From positions 868,001 through 932,000 of the forward strand of contig NZ_CP114283.1 of NCBI RefSeq assembly GCF_027107535.1: a DNA stretch of 64,000 bases, given 5' to 3'. The translations under genes and the position numbers were made by a program. The stretch is from Streptomyces aurantiacus (lineage in GTDB: Bacteria; Actinomycetota; Actinomycetes; Streptomycetales; Streptomycetaceae). Below are positions 43,003 to 51,891 of this stretch, one piece after another (position 1 is the first letter of the stretch; every line of letters starts with the position of its first letter). The notes under the pieces are model-generated. The model had not been told where the DNA came from, made no database searches, and saw only the letters and a list, made by a program, of their open reading frames with translations.

Positions 43003-44148
43003 ATGGCTGATCAGTACGCGCAATCCCGCGAGGACAACCGGCCCTTCGAGATACCCGCGATTCGGTGGGACGAGCCGCCTGAGGGCCCCGTGCTGGTCCT
43101 CCTCGACCAGACGCGGCTGCCCGCCGAAGAGGTCGAGCTGGTGTGTACGGACGCGCCCGCGCTGGTGGAGGCGATCCGCACGCTCGCCGTGCGCGGGGCA
43201 CCGCTGCTCGGCATCGCGGGGGCGTACGGGGTCGCGCTCGCCGCCGCGCGGGGGTTCGACGTGGACGAGGCCGCGGCCTCCCTCGCGAGCGCCCGGCCCA
43301 CCGCGGTGAACCTCTCGCACGGGGTGCGCCGGGCTCAGGCGGCACACCTCGCCGTCCTGCGGGGCGGCGGCGACCAGAAGCGGGCCGCCGAGGCCGCGCT
43401 GGCCGCCGCGCGGGCGCTCCACCGGGAGGACGCCGAGGCCAGCGCACGTATGGCCGAGCAGGGGCTGGCGCTGCTGGACGAGCTGCTGCCCGGGGGCAAC
43501 CACCGGATTCTCACGCACTGCAACACCGGGGCGCTGGTGTCCGGCGGGGAGGGCACGGCGTTCGCGGTGGTGCTCGCTGCGCACCGCGCGGGGCGGCTGC
43601 GCAGGCTCTGGGTGGACGAGACGCGTCCGTTGCTGCAGGGTGCTCGCCTGACGTCGTGGGAGGCGGCGCGCGCCGGAATGGCGTACACCTTGCTCACGGA
43701 CAACGCTGCCGGGTCACTGTTCTCGGCGGGAGAGGTGGACGCGGTGCTCATCGGAGCGGACCGGATCGCCGCCGACGGTTCGGTGGCGAACAAGGTGGGG
43801 AGCTATCCGCTCGCGGTGCTGGCCAGATACCACCATGTGCCGTTCATCGTGGTGGCGCCGGTGACGACGGTGGATCCGGACACTCCGAACGGAGCATCGA
43901 TCGAGGTCGAGCAGCGTGCCAGTCATGAAGTGACGGAGATCACAGCACCGCAGGTGCCGGTGGCGGGAGTCGAAGCGGGAGGCGGGATACCGGTGGCACC
44001 CCTGGGGACCCAGGCGTACAACCCGGCGTTCGACGTGACGCCGCCCGAGTTGGTGACGGCGATCGTCACCGAGGCGGGCGTCGTGTCGCCCGTGACGGCC
44101 GAGGCGCTCGCAGAGCTGTGTGACAGGTCACGCCAGGTAACGATTTAG
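43003..44148 (+). CDS. mtnA: S-methyl-5-thioribose-1-phosphate isomerase
   Basis: 381 residues, an aldose-ketose isomerase of the methionine salvage pathway related to eIF2B subunits. Seen are TLAVRGAPLLGIAGAYGVALAA (conserved RGAPxIG), ILTHCNTGALVSGGEGTAF (active Cys in THCNTG), RRLWVDETRPLLQGARLTSWE and GADRIAADGSVANKVGSYPLA (conserved Asp). ATG 43003 begins the conserved N-terminus. The open frame extends to 42493, which is non-coding and overlaps the divergent gene. The last ~20 bp contain a possible MtrA site for the next gene. In other actinobacteria this isomerase is likewise next to mtrA. Confidence 0.94.
   Translation: MADQYAQSREDNRPFEIPAIRWDEPPEGPVLVLLDQTRLPAEEVELVCTDAPALVEAIRTLAVRGAPLLGIAGAYGVALAAARGFDVDEAAASLASARPTAVNLSHGVRRAQAAHLAVLRGGGDQKRAAEAALAAARALHREDAEASARMAEQGLALLDELLPGGNHRILTHCNTGALVSGGEGTAFAVVLAAHRAGRLRRLWVDETRPLLQGARLTSWEAARAGMAYTLLTDNAAGSLFSAGEVDAVLIGADRIAADGSVANKVGSYPLAVLARYHHVPFIVVAPVTTVDPDTPNGASIEVEQRASHEVTEITAPQVPVAGVEAGGGIPVAPLGTQAYNPAFDVTPPELVTAIVTEAGVVSPVTAEALAELCDRSRQVTI
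44127..44141 (+). promoter_or_regulatory. candidate MtrA-binding direct repeat
   Basis: GTCAC (44127-44131) and GTAAC (44137-44141) repeat with a 5-bp spacer, 15 bp before the mtrA start and inside the 3' end of mtnA. The spacing and sequence resemble the GTMAC-N5-GTMAC pattern described for MtrA. Autoregulation is plausible. It is unclear where the mtrA promoter begins. Confidence 0.5.
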
Positions 44149-44156
44149 TTAATGGG

Positions 44157-44846
44157 ATGATGTCGTTTATGAAGGGACGAGTCCTTGTCGTCGATGACGA
44201 CACCGCACTGGCCGAGATGCTCGGCATTGTGTTGCGTGGTGAAGGTTTTGAGCCGTCTTTCGTAGCCGACGGCGACAAGGCGCTGGCCGCTTTCCGTGAG
44301 AGCAAGCCCGACCTGGTGCTCCTGGACCTGATGCTTCCCGGCCGGGACGGTATCGAGGTGTGCCGCCTGATCAGGGCGGAGTCCGGGGTACCGATCGTGA
44401 TGCTCACCGCGAAGAGCGACACCGTCGATGTCGTGGTGGGCCTCGAGTCGGGCGCCGACGACTACATTGTGAAGCCGTTCAAACCGAAGGAACTGGTGGC
44501 CCGGATCCGGGCCAGGCTCCGCAGGTCGGAGGAGCCGGCGCCCGAGCAGCTCGCGATCGGCGATCTGGTCATCGACGTGGCCGGTCACTCTGTGAAGCGG
44601 GACGGGGCGTCCATCGCGCTGACTCCGCTGGAGTTCGACCTGCTCGTGGCACTGGCCCGTAAGCCGTGGCAGGTGTTCACGCGTGAGGTGCTCCTGGAGC
44701 AGGTGTGGGGCTACCGGCACGCGGCGGACACCCGTCTGGTGAACGTCCATGTGCAGCGGCTGCGCTCCAAGGTCGAGAAGGACCCGGAGCGGCCGGAGAT
44801 CGTGGTGACCGTCCGTGGCGTCGGTTACAAGGCCGGACCGAGCTGA
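44157..44846 (+). CDS. mtrA: two-component response regulator MtrA
   Basis: 229 residues of the OmpR/PhoB family. The receiver domain (~7-120) has acidic D13/D14 and phospho-acceptor D57 (LVLLDLMLPGRDG), conserved Thr/Ser MLTAKSDT and Lys KPF. The winged-helix domain (~135-227) contains TPLEFDLLVALARKPWQVFTREVLLEQVWGY and TVRGVGYKAG. It is nearly identical in layout to MtrA of mycobacteria and streptomycetes, where it controls cell-wall turnover, development and antibiotic genes. The first ATG is taken, but MKGR at 44169 is an equally good start. It is followed by mtrB after a single base. Confidence 0.97.
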   Translation: MMSFMKGRVLVVDDDTALAEMLGIVLRGEGFEPSFVADGDKALAAFRESKPDLVLLDLMLPGRDGIEVCRLIRAESGVPIVMLTAKSDTVDVVVGLESGADDYIVKPFKPKELVARIRARLRRSEEPAPEQLAIGDLVIDVAGHSVKRDGASIALTPLEFDLLVALARKPWQVFTREVLLEQVWGYRHAADTRLVNVHVQRLRSKVEKDPERPEIVVTVRGVGYKAGPS

Positions 44847-44847
44847 C

Positions 44848-46908
44848 ATGTCCCGGGACAGTGCCGCTTCGGCGCCCGGTGAGCCGGGAGTCCGGCCGGG
44901 GCGGCCTGTCGGCCGGAAGATGACGGGCTCCCTCTGGGGGCGGTTCGTCCAGGGCGGGCTGCTCCAGGGCGGTGTCCAGGGCAGCCCGGTCCTTCGGCTG
45001 TTCATGCGCTGGGTGCGCCGTCCGCTGCTGCCTGTCATGCGGCTGTGGCGGCGCAACATCCAGCTCAAGGTCGTCGTCACGACCCTGCTCATGTCGCTGG
45101 GCGTCGTCCTGCTGCTGGGTTTCGTCGTGATCGGACAGGTGCGCAACGGCCTGCTGGACGCCAAGGTGAAGGCCTCGCAGAGCCAGGCCACGGGCGGGTT
45201 CACGGTCGCCAAACAGGAGGCCGACAGCGCGGCGGGCGCGGGCGGGGACAACCGCTCCGGAGCGGACGACAACCCCGTCCAGAACGTCAGCGTCTGGATG
45301 AGCACCCTCGTCGAGTCGCTCTCCAGCGGCGGCCAGGGGGCGTTCAGTGTCGTGACCCTCAGCACCACCTCCGCGGACAACAGCAGCAGGGGCCTCGGAC
45401 CGCGTGCCTCGGGCTATGTCGACCCGAGCCTCAGCGTGCCCCAGGACCTGCGGGAACGGGTCGACGGCGGCACGGGCGCGGCCCAGAGCTACACGCGCAT
45501 CGTCTACACCAACGGCCAGAAGTCGCAGCCGGCGCTGATCATCGGCACCCAGGTCAACGACCCCAAGAACGACCCGTTCCAGCTGTACTACCTCTTCCCG
45601 CTCACGCAGGAGGAGAAGTCGCTCAGCCTCGTCAAGGGCACGCTTGCGACGGCGGGGCTGTTCGTCGTGGTCCTGCTCGGGGCGATCGCCTGGCTCGTGG
45701 TGCGCCAGGTCGTCACGCCCGTGCGGATGGCGGCGGGGATCGCCGAGCGGCTGTCCGCCGGGCGCCTCCAGGAACGTATGAAGGTCACCGGCGAGGACGA
45801 CATCGCGCGTCTCGGTGAGGCCTTCAACAAGATGGCGCAGAACCTGCAGCTGAAGATCCAGCAGCTGGAGGACCTGTCACGGATGCAGCGGCGGTTCGTG
45901 TCCGACGTGTCGCACGAGCTGCGTACGCCCTTGACGACCGTGCGGATGGCCGCGGACGTCATCCATGACGCGCGCGTGGACTTCGACCCGGTGACCGCCC
46001 GGTCGGCGGAGCTGCTCGCCGACCAGCTGGACCGTTTCGAGACGCTGCTCGCCGACCTGCTGGAGATCAGCCGGTTCGACGCGGGCGCGGCGGCGCTGGA
46101 GGCCGAGCCGATAGACCTGCGGGAAGTCGTACGGAGGGTCGTCAGCGGGGCCGAGCCGCTCGCCGAGCGCAAGGGCACCCACATACGGGTCGTCGGGGAC
46201 GTGCAGCCGGTGATCGCCGAGGCGGACGCCCGGCGGGTGGAGCGGGTGCTGCGCAACCTCGTGGTCAACGCCGTGGAGCACGGCGAGGGCAACGACGTGG
46301 TGGTCAAGCTCGCGGCGGCGGGGGGCGCGGTCGCGGTCGCGGTGCGTGACTACGGAGTGGGGCTCAAGCCCGGCGAGGCGACCCGGGTGTTCAGCCGCTT
46401 CTGGCGGGCCGACCCGGCCCGCGCGCGTACCACCGGCGGTACGGGCCTCGGCCTGTCCATCGCCCTGGAGGACGCGCGGCTGCACGGCGGCTGGCTGCAG
46501 GCGTGGGGCGAACCGGGCGGCGGCTCGCAGTTCCGGCTGACGCTGCCGCGGACGGCCGACGAGCCGCTGCGGGGCTCGCCGATACCACTGGAGCCCAAGG
46601 ACTCACGGCGCAACCGCGGGCTGAACGACGCGGGCCTGCCCCTCGACGGCTCGCAGAAGCTGGCGACGGTACCGGCGCAGCCCGTCAGCGAGCGGGCGGT
46701 GCCGCCGATGCCGGCCCGTGCCCCCGGAGTGGCGGGCGCGGTGGATCCGGCGGCGCTGCCCGGCAACGGCGCGCGGGTGGTGCCGAGGCCGTCCACTGAC
46801 GCACGGGGCCCGGCCGCGGCGCCCGAAGAGGCCCCGTCCGAGGACGGCCGGGGAACCGGCGAGCGGCCGGACCAGTTGAAGCATGGGGAGGGTTCTCGTG
46901 GGCGCTGA
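44848..46908 (+). CDS. mtrB: sensor histidine kinase MtrB
   Basis: 686 residues. An N-terminal cytoplasmic stretch is followed by TM1 (~75-95) and an extracytoplasmic sensor of ~165 residues rich in Ser/Gly. TM2 (~265-290), a HAMP domain, HisKA with His356 in VSDVSHELRTPLTTVRMAAD, and a HATPase domain follow. ATP-binding features are RNLVVNAVEHGEG and GTGLGLSIALEDARLHGGWLQ. The last ~110 residues are a long Pro/Ala-rich tail. ATG 44848 follows mtrA by 1 bp. It phosphorylates MtrA. LpqB, encoded next, modulates MtrB in mycobacteria. A transferred or duplicated piece is not seen. Confidence 0.95.
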   Translation: MSRDSAASAPGEPGVRPGRPVGRKMTGSLWGRFVQGGLLQGGVQGSPVLRLFMRWVRRPLLPVMRLWRRNIQLKVVVTTLLMSLGVVLLLGFVVIGQVRNGLLDAKVKASQSQATGGFTVAKQEADSAAGAGGDNRSGADDNPVQNVSVWMSTLVESLSSGGQGAFSVVTLSTTSADNSSRGLGPRASGYVDPSLSVPQDLRERVDGGTGAAQSYTRIVYTNGQKSQPALIIGTQVNDPKNDPFQLYYLFPLTQEEKSLSLVKGTLATAGLFVVVLLGAIAWLVVRQVVTPVRMAAGIAERLSAGRLQERMKVTGEDDIARLGEAFNKMAQNLQLKIQQLEDLSRMQRRFVSDVSHELRTPLTTVRMAADVIHDARVDFDPVTARSAELLADQLDRFETLLADLLEISRFDAGAAALEAEPIDLREVVRRVVSGAEPLAERKGTHIRVVGDVQPVIAEADARRVERVLRNLVVNAVEHGEGNDVVVKLAAAGGAVAVAVRDYGVGLKPGEATRVFSRFWRADPARARTTGGTGLGLSIALEDARLHGGWLQAWGEPGGGSQFRLTLPRTADEPLRGSPIPLEPKDSRRNRGLNDAGLPLDGSQKLATVPAQPVSERAVPPMPARAPGVAGAVDPAALPGNGARVVPRPSTDARGPAAAPEEAPSEDGRGTGERPDQLKHGEGSRGR

Positions 46909-48742
46909 CCGCGATGGGAGCGGCCGTGGGCGTCCGGCGCGCGTGGCGGTGTACGCCGCCTGCGGCACGGTACTGCTGGCAGGGTGCGCGTCGATGCCGG
47001 ACGGAGGGGACCTGCGTGATGTCGAGGCCTCCCAGCGGCCGGACGCGCAGGTCCGGGTCTTCGCCATACCGCCGCGGGAGAACGCGCAGCCCGACGAGAT
47101 CGTCCAGGGCTTCCTCGAAGCGCTGACCAGCGACGACCCACACTTCGAGACGGCCCGCAAGTATCTGACCGAGAAGGCGTCGCAGGAGTGGCACCCGAAC
47201 GAGTCGACGACGGTGCTCGCGGACGGGCCGAACCCCGTGGCGGACCGCACCAACAGCAGGGAGGCGACCGGCGACTACACCTACTCGCTGATCGGTCGCA
47301 AGGTCGCCACGGTGGACTCGCAGTTCGCCTACGAGCCCGCCGAGGGGGCGTACGACAAGCTCGTGCACCTCACGGAACAGAAGGAGGCGGACGGCACCAA
47401 GCAGTGGCGCATCGCCTCGCTGCCGTCGGGCGTGGTGATGGGGATGTCCGACTTCCGGCGCAACTACGAGTCCGTCAGTAAGTACTACTTCGCTTCGAAC
47501 ACGGCCGGCGGGACCGGCGGGCAGCTCGCGGCGGTCGCCGACCCCGTCTACGTACGGGAGCAGGTGGACCCGGTGACACAGATGGTCCGCTCGGTCCTGA
47601 AGGGGCCGACGAGCTGGCTCAAGCCGGTGGTCAGGTCGAGCTTCCCCACCGGTACGGCGCTGAAGAAGGGCGTCAAGTCGCTGACGCCCGACGACCAGAA
47701 CCGGCTGACGGTACCGCTGAACGCCAAGGCCGACCGGGTGGGGCAGGCCAAGTGCACGGAGATGGCCGCCCAGATCCTGTTCACGCTCCAGGACCTGACG
47801 CCCACGGGCGTCGACGAGGTGGAGCTCCAGCGTTCGGACGGCACACAGTCGTGCGTGACCGACGCGGCCCGGGCCGAGACCTACGTCACGCGCGGTCCGG
47901 CGAAGAGCGCCCCGTACGAGTACTTCATCGACGGCGAGAAGCGGCTGGTGCGGATACCGGGAGCCAGCAGCGAGCAGGAACCCGAGCCGGTACCGGGCGC
48001 GCTCGGTGACGGCGACAAGGCGTTGCGCGCCGCCGCGGTCTCGCGGGACGAGGACACCGCGGCCGGGGTGTCGCTCGACGGGCGCTCGATGTACGTCGGG
48101 TCGCTGGCGTCGGGCGGTTCGCTGGGGGACCCCGTGCTGCGCAGCAAGGCCACGTCGGAGGACGACGGGCTGACGACGCCCAGTTGGGACACGAGTGGTG
48201 ACCTGTGGGTGGCCGACCGTGACCCGAAGAACTCCCGGCTGCTCCTGCTGTCGAAGGGGGCGGGCGACCCTCTGGTCGTCTCGACGCCCGGCCTCGACGG
48301 GCGGATCGAGGCGGTGCGGGTGGCCGCGGACGGGGTGCGGATCGCGCTGATCGTGCGGAACGACAAGCGGACGACCCTGCTCATGGCGCGGATCGAGCGG
48401 ACGCGGGAGAACGGGAAGAGCGCCGTCGGCATCCACGAACTGCGGACCGTGGCACCGCAGTTGGAGGAGACCACGGCCATGTCCTGGGCCGGTGACAGCC
48501 GCCTGGTCGTGGTCGGGCGCGAGGCCCGCGGCGTGCAGCAGATCCAGTACGTCCAGGTCGACGGGTCCACTCCGGTCGGCCCGGCACCCTCCGCGCTCAC
48601 CGGCGTGAAGGAGATCGCAGCCTCCGAGAACGAACGGCTGCCGCTGGTGGCGCACTCGGAGGACGGGATCGTGCGGCTCTCGACCGGTTCCCAGTGGCAG
48701 ACGGTCGTCAAGACGGGGACGGCGCCGGTCTATCCGGGGTGA
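46898..48742 (+). CDS. lpqB: lipoprotein LpqB (MtrAB accessory)
   Basis: 614 residues. A lipobox LLAGC with Cys30 as the anchored residue follows a signal segment. The N-terminal region is followed by a GerMN-type domain (~205-320, MVRSVLKGPTSWLKPVVRSSFPTGTALKKG) and a C-terminal beta-propeller-like part (~365-600). LpqB sits on the outer membrane face and interacts with MtrB. GTG 46898 has a strong GGGGAGGG 5 nt upstream and is chosen over ATG 46883. It overlaps the mtrB end by 11 bp, so the three genes form one operon. Confidence 0.92.
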   Translation: MGADRDGSGRGRPARVAVYAACGTVLLAGCASMPDGGDLRDVEASQRPDAQVRVFAIPPRENAQPDEIVQGFLEALTSDDPHFETARKYLTEKASQEWHPNESTTVLADGPNPVADRTNSREATGDYTYSLIGRKVATVDSQFAYEPAEGAYDKLVHLTEQKEADGTKQWRIASLPSGVVMGMSDFRRNYESVSKYYFASNTAGGTGGQLAAVADPVYVREQVDPVTQMVRSVLKGPTSWLKPVVRSSFPTGTALKKGVKSLTPDDQNRLTVPLNAKADRVGQAKCTEMAAQILFTLQDLTPTGVDEVELQRSDGTQSCVTDAARAETYVTRGPAKSAPYEYFIDGEKRLVRIPGASSEQEPEPVPGALGDGDKALRAAAVSRDEDTAAGVSLDGRSMYVGSLASGGSLGDPVLRSKATSEDDGLTTPSWDTSGDLWVADRDPKNSRLLLLSKGAGDPLVVSTPGLDGRIEAVRVAADGVRIALIVRNDKRTTLLMARIERTRENGKSAVGIHELRTVAPQLEETTAMSWAGDSRLVVVGREARGVQQIQYVQVDGSTPVGPAPSALTGVKEIAASENERLPLVAHSEDGIVRLSTGSQWQTVVKTGTAPVYPG

Positions 48743-48876
48743 ACCCCGCTCCGTCCGGGAGAACTCCGCGCTCCGCCCGGCCCGGTGGTGCTCTGCCGGC
48801 CGCGATTGCGGCCGGCTCGGCACCTCGGGACGTTCGTCGCTCGTGTGGGGGACAACGCACCGACGTCTGTGGGGAG

Positions 48877-48899
48877 TTGTCCACAGGTAGTTGTCCACA
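48877..48899 (+). promoter_or_regulatory. two tandem DnaA boxes
   Basis: TTGTCCACA occurs at 48877-48885 and 48891-48899, both perfect to the actinobacterial DnaA consensus and in the same orientation, 14 bp apart. They lie 40-60 bp before the ComF-like start. These could be DnaA-regulated promoter sites or a DnaA-binding cluster. Confidence 0.65.
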
Positions 48900-48939
48900 G
48901 GGCTGGCCGGGGTGTCCGGGCGTTGGCACAGTGGTGGGC

Positions 48940-49791
48940 ATGCGGGGGTGGTGGCAGGACCTCACGGACCTGGTGCTGCCGGCCGAGTGCGGAGGCTGTG
49001 GAAGGCCTCGCGCGGTGCTCTGCCCGGAGTGCCGTGCCGCCCTGACGGGGGACGTACCGAGCCGGGTGCGACCGGAGCCGGAGCCGCCGGGGCTGCCGGT
49101 GGTGTACGCGGCGGCTCCGTACGAGGACGAGGTGCGCGCGGCGCTCCTCGCTCACAAGGAACGGGGGGCGTTGACGCTCGCGGTGCCGCTGGGAGCGGCG
49201 CTGGCGGGGGCTGTGCGAGCAGGACTCGGATCCGTTGGACGGGCGGGGACGGGCGGCTCCCGGGCGGCGTTGCTGCTCGTGCCGGTGCCGTCGGCGAGGT
49301 GGGCGGTGCGTGCGCGGGGACACGATCCTGCGCGGCGGATCGCGCTCGCAGCGGCGGCTGAGCTGCGGCGCGGCGGGACGCCGACGCGGGTGCTCGCCGT
49401 ACTGCGGCAGCGGCGTGCCGTGGCCGACCAGTCGGGGCTCAACTCGCGGCAGCGGCTGGACAATCTCGCCGGAGCCCTGGAGGTCGCCCCGGGCGGCGCG
49501 CGGCTGCTGGCGGACGGAGGGCGGATCGTGCTCGTCGACGACCTGATGACGACAGGGGCGTCCTTGGCGGAGGCGGCACGGGCGCTGAGAGCCGCTCTGC
49601 CCGAAGGCGAGGGTTTCTACGGCCGGGTAACACCCGGAACGACGGGAGAAGAAGCGGCACGGACGGCGATGACAGGTGTAGGCCGAGCAGAAGCGGTCAG
49701 GGAAAAGAGTGACGTGAACAGTGCGGAAGGTGGGATCGGCGCGGCGGTGGTCGCCGCATCTCCAGCTTCTTTCGAAATAAACCGGAACTGA
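48940..49791 (+). CDS. ComF-like phosphoribosyltransferase-domain protein
   Basis: 283 residues. An N-terminal zinc ribbon (C-x-x-C pairs in CGGCGRPRAVLCPECRAAL, ~20-40) and a C-terminal PRTase type I domain with the PRPP loop RIVLVDDLMTTGASLAEA (~188-205) are the ComF layout. In naturally competent bacteria ComF helps DNA uptake. In actinobacteria the role is unknown. The last ~70 residues are not conserved. ATG 48940 begins the conserved N-terminus. The frame is open further left, to 48694. It corresponds to Rv3242c, between lpqB and hpf. Confidence 0.85.
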   Translation: MRGWWQDLTDLVLPAECGGCGRPRAVLCPECRAALTGDVPSRVRPEPEPPGLPVVYAAAPYEDEVRAALLAHKERGALTLAVPLGAALAGAVRAGLGSVGRAGTGGSRAALLLVPVPSARWAVRARGHDPARRIALAAAAELRRGGTPTRVLAVLRQRRAVADQSGLNSRQRLDNLAGALEVAPGGARLLADGGRIVLVDDLMTTGASLAEAARALRAALPEGEGFYGRVTPGTTGEEAARTAMTGVGRAEAVREKSDVNSAEGGIGAAVVAASPASFEINRN

Positions 49792-49825
49792 CAGGGAACT
49801 TGCGTCGTTGCAGGTAGTGAGAGGT

Positions 49826-49843
49826 TCCATTCACCTGAATGGA
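49826..49843. repeat. short palindrome after the ComF-like gene
   Basis: TCCATTC and GAATGGA arms with a 4-nt centre lie 35-52 bp after the stop and before the hpf promoter candidate. It may be a weak terminator or operator. Confidence 0.4.
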
Positions 49844-49861
49844 GGTACGCGGCGGTAGAGG

Positions 49862-49891
49862 GTGACGACATCCGTCCAGGCGAGATATGTT
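49862..49891 (+). promoter_or_regulatory. candidate hpf promoter
   Basis: GTGACG (49862-49867) and TATGTT (49886-49891) are 18 bp apart. They would give a leader of about 210 nt before hpf. The 315-bp space from the ComF-like gene to hpf holds only this and the palindrome. Confidence 0.4.
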
Positions 49892-50106
49892 CGGTTGTGA
49901 GGGAATGGCGGACGCTGTCCCTTGCTAATCGGAATGCCGCGCCGTGGGTTTTCCGCAATCACCCGTGGCAGTGGGGTGGAGATCTTGCCCACGGGGGAGG
50001 AGGAGGTGGAAGTCACCGAGTCCGAGGCTCCGGGACGCGCTGGAGCCTGGTGCAAAAGGGAGATGCTCCGCCGTCGATGCGGAGCAATCCGGGAACGGAG
50101 TTCTGC

Positions 50107-50799
50107 GTGGACATCGTCGTCAAGGGCCGCAAGACCGAGGTGCCCGAGCGGTTCCGCAAGCACGTGGCCGAGAAGCTGAAGCTGGAGAAGATCCAGAAGC
50201 TCGATGGCAAGGTGATCAGCCTGGACGTCGAGGTGTCCAAGGAGCTGAACCCCCGGCAGGCCGACCGCTCCGACCGAGTGGAGATCACACTTCACTCCCG
50301 CGGCCCGGTGATCCGGGCGGAGGCAGCGGCAAGCGACCCGTACGCGGCGCTGGACCTGGCGGCGGACAAGCTGGAAGCGCGGCTGCGCAAGCAGCACGAC
50401 AAGCGGTACACACGCCGTGGCGCCCGCCGGATCTCGGCTGCGGAGGTGGCCGACCATGTCCCGGACGCGGCGACACTCGACGGCAACGGCAGCGTCGTCC
50501 ACGACGAAGAACCCGAGGCGGTGCCGACCAAGAGGATCGGCCCGCTCGAGGTGAAGGGTGACGGCCCCCTCGTCGTCCGCGAGAAGACCCACGTCGCGTC
50601 CCCGATGACGCTCGACCAGGCGCTCTACGAGATGGAACTGGTCGGGCACGACTTCTACTTGTTCATCGACTCCGAGACCAAGGAACCGAGTGTCGTCTAC
50701 CGGCGGCACGCGTACGACTACGGCGTCATCCACCTCAGCACGGACCCGATGGTCGCTCAGGCGGAGCATTCCCCGGCGGGCGGGGTGCTGGGCGGCTGA
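50107..50799 (+). CDS. hpf: long-form ribosome hibernation promoting factor
   Basis: 230 residues. The N-terminal HPF/RaiA domain (~1-100, VDIVVKGRKTEVPERFRKHVAEKLKLEKIQKLD) binds the 30S subunit. A linker leads to the C-terminal dimerisation domain (~170-225, SPMTLDQALYEMELVGHDFYLFIDSETKEPSVVYRRHAYDYGVIHL), which joins two ribosomes into 100S dimers. GTG 50107 with GGAACGGAG upstream is clear. The longer frame from 49897 is not conserved. Long HPF protects ribosomes in stationary phase and stress. It precedes secA in actinobacteria, as here with four genes between. Confidence 0.95.
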   Translation: MDIVVKGRKTEVPERFRKHVAEKLKLEKIQKLDGKVISLDVEVSKELNPRQADRSDRVEITLHSRGPVIRAEAAASDPYAALDLAADKLEARLRKQHDKRYTRRGARRISAAEVADHVPDAATLDGNGSVVHDEEPEAVPTKRIGPLEVKGDGPLVVREKTHVASPMTLDQALYEMELVGHDFYLFIDSETKEPSVVYRRHAYDYGVIHLSTDPMVAQAEHSPAGGVLGG

Positions 50800-50817
50800 C
50801 CGCGCCCGGCGAGCTCC

Positions 50818-50888
50818 CCCGGCCCTTCGGCCGGGAGGACCCCCACCGGTGCCCCTGGAGCGCCTGTGCGCCCCCAGGGGCACCGGTG
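50818..50888 (+). terminator. double hairpin after hpf
   Basis: A 7-bp stem (50818-50835) is followed by a perfect 15-bp stem (50844-50858 with 50874-50888). Together they form a strong termination region in the hpf-regulator gap. Confidence 0.8.
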
Positions 50889-51030
50889 TGCGACCCCTTC
50901 GCGCCCCGCTCTGTCGTCCCGTTGTCGTCCGGGCATGAAATCATGGCCGTACCGGCCTCAACCGGTGCGCTGTCGCCCCGGGTTGGCGACGGCACAGGAA
51001 CGCAGGCCACGGCCTTCAGGGGGAGGAACC

Positions 51031-51777
51031 ATGGCGGACAGCTTCGGACCGATGCGTGACGAAGATGCCGGCGACGGCGTCGTCGGCATGGGCCCGGACT
51101 CGGGCTCGCCACGCAAGGAGCCCATCCGGGTCCTTGTCGTGGATGACCACGCCCTCTTCCGCCGCGGCCTGGAGATCGTGCTCGCCGCAGAGGAGGACAT
51201 CCAGGTCGTAGGGGAGGCGGGCGACGGCGCGGAGGCCGTCGACAAGGCCGCCGACCTGCTGCCGGACATCGTCCTCATGGACGTACGCATGCCGAAGCGC
51301 GGCGGGATCGAGGCGTGCACCTCCATCAAGGAGGTCGCACCCAGCGCGAAGATCATCATGCTGACGATCAGCGACGAGGAAGCCGACCTCTACGACGCGA
51401 TCAAGGCGGGGGCCACCGGCTATCTCCTCAAGGAGATCTCCACGGACGAGGTGGCCACGGCCATTCGCGCCGTGGCCGACGGGCAGTCGCAGATCAGCCC
51501 GTCCATGGCGTCGAAGCTGCTCACCGAGTTCAAGTCGATGATCCAGCGCACGGACGAGCGGCGCCTGGTGCCGGCACCCCGGCTGACGGAGCGCGAGCTG
51601 GAGGTTCTCAAGCTCGTCGCGACCGGGATGAACAACCGGGACATCGCCAAGGAGTTGTTCATCTCCGAGAACACCGTGAAGAACCACGTACGGAACATCC
51701 TGGAGAAACTGCAGCTGCACTCCAGGATGGAGGCCGTGGTGTACGCGATGCGGGAGAAGATCCTCGAGATCCGGTGA
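51031..51777 (+). CDS. NarL/FixJ-type response regulator (orphan)
   Basis: 248 residues. The receiver domain (~31-150) has acidic D38/D39, phospho-acceptor D84 ([13 protein letters not shown]) and the Thr/Lys positions MLTISD and LLKE. A LuxR-type helix-turn-helix follows (~180-240, [43 protein letters not shown]). ATG 51031 has GGGAGG upstream. No kinase gene is adjacent, so it is orphan. An ~30-residue acidic N-terminal extension precedes the receiver. The targets are unknown. Confidence 0.9.
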   Translation: MADSFGPMRDEDAGDGVVGMGPDSGSPRKEPIRVLVVDDHALFRRGLEIVLAAEEDIQVVGEAGDGAEAVDKAADLLPDIVLMDVRMPKRGGIEACTSIKEVAPSAKIIMLTISDEEADLYDAIKAGATGYLLKEISTDEVATAIRAVADGQSQISPSMASKLLTEFKSMIQRTDERRLVPAPRLTERELEVLKLVATGMNNRDIAKELFISENTVKNHVRNILEKLQLHSRMEAVVYAMREKILEIR

Positions 51778-51891
51778 GGGGCGCTCCGCGAAACCGGCCG
51801 GTGCGAGGCTGCGGGCCGGATGCGGCCGACGGCGCCCGAGCGGCGGAGCCGCGCGAGGTCACGGCCCCGCGCCCCCGAAGCGCTACGCGGA

